Positions 60,386 to 64,000 of a DNA stretch of 64,000 bases are shown one piece after another. A program made the position numbers and the translations under genes. How positions within the stretch are numbered: position 1 is the first letter of the stretch; every line of letters begins with the position of its first letter. The notes beneath the pieces were generated by a model, which did not search any database, had not been told where the DNA came from, and saw only the letters and a list, made by a program, of their open reading frames with translations. This DNA comes from CALHVX01 sp964640725 (lineage in GTDB: Bacteria > Pseudomonadota > Gammaproteobacteria > Pseudomonadales > Azotimanducaceae). Location of the stretch: positions 1 to 64,000 of the forward strand of contig CAZXIJ010000001.1 of assembly GCA_964640725.1 (NCBI GenBank). Direction: 5' to 3'.

Positions 60386-61221
60386 CCGACCACCACCCGG
60401 TGACGCAACACGCCCACCGGTTTCACTTCGACTTCCACCAGATCGCCTTCATCCATGAACACCGGCGGCTTGCGTGCAGCGCCAACGCCCCCGGGCGTGC
60501 CAGTGACCAGCACGTCGCCGGGCTCGAGCCGGGTAAAGGTGCTGCAGTACTCGATGATCTCGGCAAAGCCATGCACCATCAGGTCGGCGGTCGCGTCCTG
60601 CATCACCGCACCGTTTAACCGGGTCGTCAGATGCAGGTCCTGCAGCTCGCCGACCTCGTCCAGGGTCATCATCCAGGGGCCAAAGCCGCCGGTGGCTTCA
60701 AAGTTCTTGCCGGGGGTGAACTGGCTGGTCTGGCGCTGGTACTCCCGCACGCTGCCGTCGTTGTAGATGCTGACCCCGGCGACATGATCGAGCGCATCGG
60801 CGCGGGCAATGCGGCGCCCGGCCTTGCCCATCACCAGCGCGATCTCGCCTTCGAAGTCCAGGGTGTTGGACTCCCGGGGACGCACCAGCGGCTGCTCATG
60901 GCCGACCTGCGCGTTGGCGAACCGCACGAAGATCGTCGGGAAGCCTTCGCCGCCGCGCCCGGTTTCGGCCTGATGGGCCTTGTAGTTGAGACCCACGCAC
61001 AGAATCTTGTCCGGGTCGGGAATCGGCGGCAGAAACTCGATGGCCGTGAGCGCATGGGTGGTCACCGCCGGCGCCGCTGCCAGCTCGGCCAGCGCGTCCG
61101 CAGCGATCGCCTGCCGTAGCCCTGCCGGCGCGCCCGCCTGGTCCCCCACATCGACCACTGCATCACCGTCGATATAGCCCCAGGACGCCCGGCCGCCAGC
61201 GCGAAAACTCAGCCAGCGCAC
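60382..61221 (-). CDS. Fumarylacetoacetate hydrolase family protein
   Basis: This 279-residue protein has the FAH fold signatures: CVGLNYKAHQAE, the metal-binding LDFEGEIALVMGK and IYNDGSVREYQRQ with GKNFEATGGFGPW, and a closing GDVLVTGTPGGVG. Members cleave or decarboxylate 2-oxo or acylpyruvate compounds with Mg. The start is GTG 61221, two bases after the alcohol dehydrogenase stop, so these genes are coupled. Confidence 0.87.
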   Translation of the reverse strand: MRWLSFRAGGRASWGYIDGDAVVDVGDQAGAPAGLRQAIAADALAELAAAPAVTTHALTAIEFLPPIPDPDKILCVGLNYKAHQAETGRGGEGFPTIFVRFANAQVGHEQPLVRPRESNTLDFEGEIALVMGKAGRRIARADALDHVAGVSIYNDGSVREYQRQTSQFTPGKNFEATGGFGPWMMTLDEVGELQDLHLTTRLNGAVMQDATADLMVHGFAEIIEYCSTFTRLEPGDVLVTGTPGGVGAARKPPVFMDEGDLVEVEVKPVGVLRHRVVVG

Positions 61222-61223
61222 GG

Positions 61224-62306
61224 CTAGTCGAACATGATGACGTTGCGCGCGATCTCGCCGGTTTCCAGCTGCGCCATGGCGTCGTTCACGTCCTCGAGCT
61301 TGATGTGGCTGGAGATCAGGTCGTCGAGATGCAGTTTGCCCTGCAGGTAGAAGTCGACAAACCGCGGCATGTCGACGCGGAACCGGTTAGAGCCCATGAA
61401 AGAGCCCTGAATCTTCTTTTCGAACAGAAAGTCCGGCCCGTGCAGGCTCACCATGTCGCCCGGCGGGATCATGCCGATGACCGTTGCCGCACCGCCGTTG
61501 CGCAGCATGTTGAAGGCCTGCTCGGCCGTGCCCTTCAGGCCAATGGCTTCGAAGGCATAGTGCACGCCGCCGTCGGTCAGGTCCTTGACCGCCTGGACCG
61601 CATCGCCATCCTTGCCGTTGACCACGTCCGTCGCGCCAAATTTGCGCGCCAGCTCAAGCTTGGACGGCACCATGTCGACCGCGATGATGCGCGCTGCACC
61701 GGCGATGGCCGCGCCGTTGATGCAGGACAGGCCAATGCCGCCACAGCCAATCACCGCGACCGTCGAGCCTGGCTCGACCTTGGCCGTGTGAATGACGGCG
61801 CCCACGCCAGTCGTGACTCCGCAGCCAATGAGCGCGGCGCGGTCCAGGGGCATGTCCGGACGGATCTTCGCGACCGCGTGCTCGTGCACGAGCATCATCT
61901 CGGCAAAGGATCCGAGGTTGGCAAACTGCTGCACCGCGGCGCCGCCATGGCTGATGCGCGGCTCGGCGTCAGATTCGCGCTGGGTTTCCGGCTCCTGGCA
62001 CAGGGACATGTGTCCGGTCAGGCAGTACTCGCAGTGCCCGCAGAACACCGACAGGCAAGTGATGACGTGATCGCCGGGCTTGACGTACTGCACATCGCTG
62101 CCGACCTGCTCTACCACCCCGGCACTTTCGTGCCCGAGCACCATGGGCACCATGCCGGGGTAGGTGCCGTTAAAGAAGTGCATGTCGCTGTGACAGACAC
62201 CGGCCGCTGCAGTGCGAATCAGCACCTCGCGCGGCCCGGGCTTGGACACGGAGATCTCTTCGATCTCCATAGGCTTGTTCACTTCCCGAAATACCGCAGC
62301 TTTCAT
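61224..62306 (-). CDS. Zinc-dependent alcohol dehydrogenase (class III type)
   Basis: This 360-residue protein has the catalytic-zinc ligands in GVCHSDMHFF and GHESAGVV, the four structural-zinc cysteines in the CGHCEYCLTGHMSLC region, and the NAD-binding GCGGIGLSCINGA. The order matches the class III/NDMA-linked branch. The start is ATG 62306, with GGGGAG upstream; the frame extends eight codons further. It oxidises an alcohol to an aldehyde in the cytoplasm; the substrate is not evident. Confidence 0.87.
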   Translation of the reverse strand: MKAAVFREVNKPMEIEEISVSKPGPREVLIRTAAAGVCHSDMHFFNGTYPGMVPMVLGHESAGVVEQVGSDVQYVKPGDHVITCLSVFCGHCEYCLTGHMSLCQEPETQRESDAEPRISHGGAAVQQFANLGSFAEMMLVHEHAVAKIRPDMPLDRAALIGCGVTTGVGAVIHTAKVEPGSTVAVIGCGGIGLSCINGAAIAGAARIIAVDMVPSKLELARKFGATDVVNGKDGDAVQAVKDLTDGGVHYAFEAIGLKGTAEQAFNMLRNGGAATVIGMIPPGDMVSLHGPDFLFEKKIQGSFMGSNRFRVDMPRFVDFYLQGKLHLDDLISSHIKLEDVNDAMAQLETGEIARNVIMFD

Positions 62307-62335
62307 CGTCACTCCCCACAGGCCTCGCAATCAGA

Positions 62336-63349
62336 TCATCGAGTGTGCCGAGGCGCGCTGGGGGAGTCCAGCGCAGCGAAGCGTCCTGACAGCAGATGGC
62401 TGGCCGCCGCCACTGCCGCGCCCAGCCCGGTGGCGTCTGCGCGGCCCTGACCGGCGATATCGAAGGCGGTGCCGTGGTCCACAGACGTACGCAGAAACGG
62501 CAACCCAAGCGTCGCAGTCGTGCTGCGATGAAAGTCGTGCACCTTGATCGCGATGTGTCCCTGGTCGTGATACATCGCCAGGACCAGGTCAAACTCGCCG
62601 GCGATCGCCCGGTTGAAGACCGAGTCCGCCGGAATTGGCCCGGTGGCATCGATGCCCAGAGCACGCGCGCCGCTGACCGCCGGGGCGATCGCATCGATTT
62701 CCTCCCGTCCCAGCAGCCCCGATTCGCCGTTGTGCGGGTTCAGGCCCGCCACCGCGATCCGGGGCGCGGCCAGGCCCCAGGCCGCAAGGGCCCGCTGACA
62801 CAGGCGCAGGCGCGCCAGCACGGTGTCTTCGCGCACGTAGCGTGCCGCCTCGATCAGCGACTTGTGCGTTGACAGGTGCACGACCTTCAAGCCCGGGGTC
62901 ATCAACATGGTTGCCGTGTCGGTGGCCTGGGCAAGGCGCGCGAGGATCTCCTGGTGGCCGATGTCATCGACAAAGCCGGCCGCGTGAATCGCCGCTTTGT
63001 TGATCGGCGCGGTCACCATCGCCGCGCAGGCACCGGTCAGGCAGCGCTCTGCCGCAGCGGTTACCGCGGCGACGGCCAGGCGACCGGAGCCGGCACTCAC
63101 CTCGCCCACGGCAAAATCCGCCGGCAATGGGCCCAGGTCGACGAGCTCGATTTGAAGGGCAGCCAGTTCCGGCAATTGCACCCCGGCCTGCTGCGCGCCC
63201 AGGGCCAGCGCTTCGCCGGAGCCAATCATCAGCAGCGGATGATCGAGCGCCGGAACCTGACTGAGCCAACGCGCCACGACCTCCGGCCCGATCCCGGCAG
63301 GATCGCCCAGGGTGAGGGCGATCGGCAGCGGTGCTTTCGGGCCAGGCAA
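62336..63349 (-). CDS. pdxA: 4-hydroxythreonine-4-phosphate dehydrogenase (pyridoxine biosynthesis)
   Basis: This 337-residue protein has the PdxA pattern: LTLGDPAGIGPEVVAR, TAPINKAAI, GHQEILARL with the zinc His, and AGLNPHNGESGLLG. It oxidises 4-phosphohydroxy-L-threonine on the way to pyridoxal phosphate. The best start is TTG 63349, eleven bases after the RibB-like stop; no clear ATG or GTG precedes the conserved LTLGDPAG. It would be in one transcript with ribB and the following dehydrogenase. Confidence 0.92.
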   Translation of the reverse strand: MPGPKAPLPIALTLGDPAGIGPEVVARWLSQVPALDHPLLMIGSGEALALGAQQAGVQLPELAALQIELVDLGPLPADFAVGEVSAGSGRLAVAAVTAAAERCLTGACAAMVTAPINKAAIHAAGFVDDIGHQEILARLAQATDTATMLMTPGLKVVHLSTHKSLIEAARYVREDTVLARLRLCQRALAAWGLAAPRIAVAGLNPHNGESGLLGREEIDAIAPAVSGARALGIDATGPIPADSVFNRAIAGEFDLVLAMYHDQGHIAIKVHDFHRSTTATLGLPFLRTSVDHGTAFDIAGQGRADATGLGAAVAAASHLLSGRFAALDSPSAPRHTR

Positions 63350-63360
63350 GAAGCGCCCGC

Positions 63361-64000
63361 TCAGTCGTTCAGCAGTTCCGTCGACTCGAGAGTCAGGCCA
63401 AAGCCTTCGACGCCGACGTAGTCCACTTCACGCCCGGCAATCAGGCGGATGCGCGACAGCCCCACGTCGCGCAGGATTTGTGCGCCAACGCCGACTTCGA
63501 GCCATTCAGCCCGTCGCTCGGCTTCCTTGCTGTCGTCCTGCAGGCGCTCGAGCGGCACGCCCACGAACCCGGATCGCAGGTACACCAGCACACCGCCGCC
63601 CATGGCGTCGATACGGTCCAGCGCCACGTCCATCAGGTTGGTCGGGTGCGCAGACTGCGGGCCGAACACGTCGTCGATCAGTTTTTCCCGGTGAATTCTG
63701 ACCGGTATGCCGCGATCCCCAGAGACATCGCCGAACACCAGGGCCAGGTGCTCGACATCTTCGAACTTGGTGGTGTAGGCAAAGGCCTGAGCCTCGCCGA
63801 TGCGGGTGCGCACCTTGAACTCCGCCGTCCGCTCGACAAGCTGCTCGCGCCGCTGCCGATAGGCAATCAGATCGGCGATCGAGATGAACTTGAGCTGGTG
63901 CGCCCTGGCAAACTCGATGAGCTGCGGCAGCCGCTGCACCGTGCCGTCATCGTTGACCAGCTCGGCAAGCAGGCCGACCGGCGGCAGCCCGGCGAGGGTG
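63361..64000 (-). CDS. RibB-like protein with a degenerate GTP cyclohydrolase II half (5' end outside window)
   Basis: About 212 residues are visible; the 5' part runs off the window. The start (AGLPPVGLLAELVNDDGT, then RLPQLIEFA) is the end of the 3,4-dihydroxy-2-butanone-4-phosphate synthase domain. The second half aligns with GTP cyclohydrolase II, but the zinc-cysteine region that normally reads ECLTGDVFGSLRCDC is VHREKLIDDVFGPQSAHP-like here (REKLIDDVFGPQSAHP), with no cysteine. It therefore looks like a bifunctional RibBA in which the RibA half is catalytically dead, as known for RibBX-type proteins. It would still supply the DHBP precursor for riboflavin. Confidence 0.83.
   Translation of the reverse strand, partial: TLAGLPPVGLLAELVNDDGTVQRLPQLIEFARAHQLKFISIADLIAYRQRREQLVERTAEFKVRTRIGEAQAFAYTTKFEDVEHLALVFGDVSGDRGIPVRIHREKLIDDVFGPQSAHPTNLMDVALDRIDAMGGGVLVYLRSGFVGVPLERLQDDSKEAERRAEWLEVGVGAQILRDVGLSRIRLIAGREVDYVGVEGFGLTLESTELLND

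Noticed and set aside
1..64000. rRNA, tRNA, insertion sequences, prophage or integrase genes
   Set aside because: No cloverleaf-bearing segment, rRNA core, transposase motif or phage gene was found. Absence is by reading only, without a covariance search.

Overview
The window is GC-rich chromosomal DNA from a Gram-negative bacterium, most likely a gammaproteobacterium. The evidence for this is a prkA-yeaH-spoVR operon, an outer-membrane polysaccharide export apparatus, a RibB-type protein with a degenerate second half next to pdxA, and a parallel beta-helix lipoprotein paired with a diheme cytochrome. The acyl-CoA, fumarylacetoacetate-hydrolase and GPH-transporter genes at the right end suit a marine, lipid- and polysaccharide-using lineage, but the genus cannot be fixed from sequence alone. 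Two runs of exactly 100 N (22026-22125 and 57635-57734) are scaffold gaps, so this is a draft assembly or a MAG.

Region 1 (1-20.4 kb) holds three giant secreted proteins: a tandem pair of 1607 and 1604 residues on the + strand and a 2239-residue relative on the - strand. Each has a signal peptide, FG-GAP/VCBS-type propeller repeats and an ASPIC/UnbV domain. After these come multiple copies of a module of about 126-135 residues with four conserved cysteines that I do not recognise, 14 copies in total. In the pair the modules are interleaved with thrombospondin-type-3 (TSP3) calcium repeats; in the third they alternate with seven Calx-beta domains. All three proteins end exactly at the end of a module. 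Between them lie a secreted clan GH-A glycoside hydrolase and a Wzy/O-antigen-ligase-like membrane protein.

Region 2 (20.4-37.8 kb) is a Wzx/Wzy-type exopolysaccharide locus. It encodes a flippase (cut by a gap), three sulfotransferases, three glycosyltransferases and a four-gene CDP-6-deoxyhexose pathway (rfbF, rfbG, a 3,5-epimerase-like cupin and an RmlD-like reductase). It also encodes an EpsL-like outer-membrane beta-barrel, a Wza-like export protein, a Wzz-like chain-length protein, a separate and apparently degenerate BY-kinase-like ATPase, and a WcaJ-type initiating phosphoglycosyltransferase. Together they suggest a sulfated, deoxyhexose-containing surface polysaccharide. The giant proteins and the hydrolase are candidate matrix partners (inference).

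Region 3 (38.1-46.6 kb) has a NUDIX hydrolase, an EamA transporter without a normal start codon, a pair of acyl-CoA dehydrogenases, and a tight four-gene unit: PpiC-type isomerase, HupE/UreJ permease, beta-helix lipoprotein and SO2930-type diheme cytochrome. Region 4 (46.9-51.6 kb) is prkA-yeaH-spoVR. Region 5 (51.7-64 kb) carries a GPH transporter with an apparent frameshift just after its start plus a ThDP enzyme, a thioesterase, an acyl-CoA dehydrogenase, a 65-residue protein with an LPTTG-like tripartite tail, a methyltransferase, an enoyl-CoA hydratase and an alpha/beta hydrolase. It ends with a - strand unit of ribB-like, pdxA, alcohol dehydrogenase and FAH-family genes.
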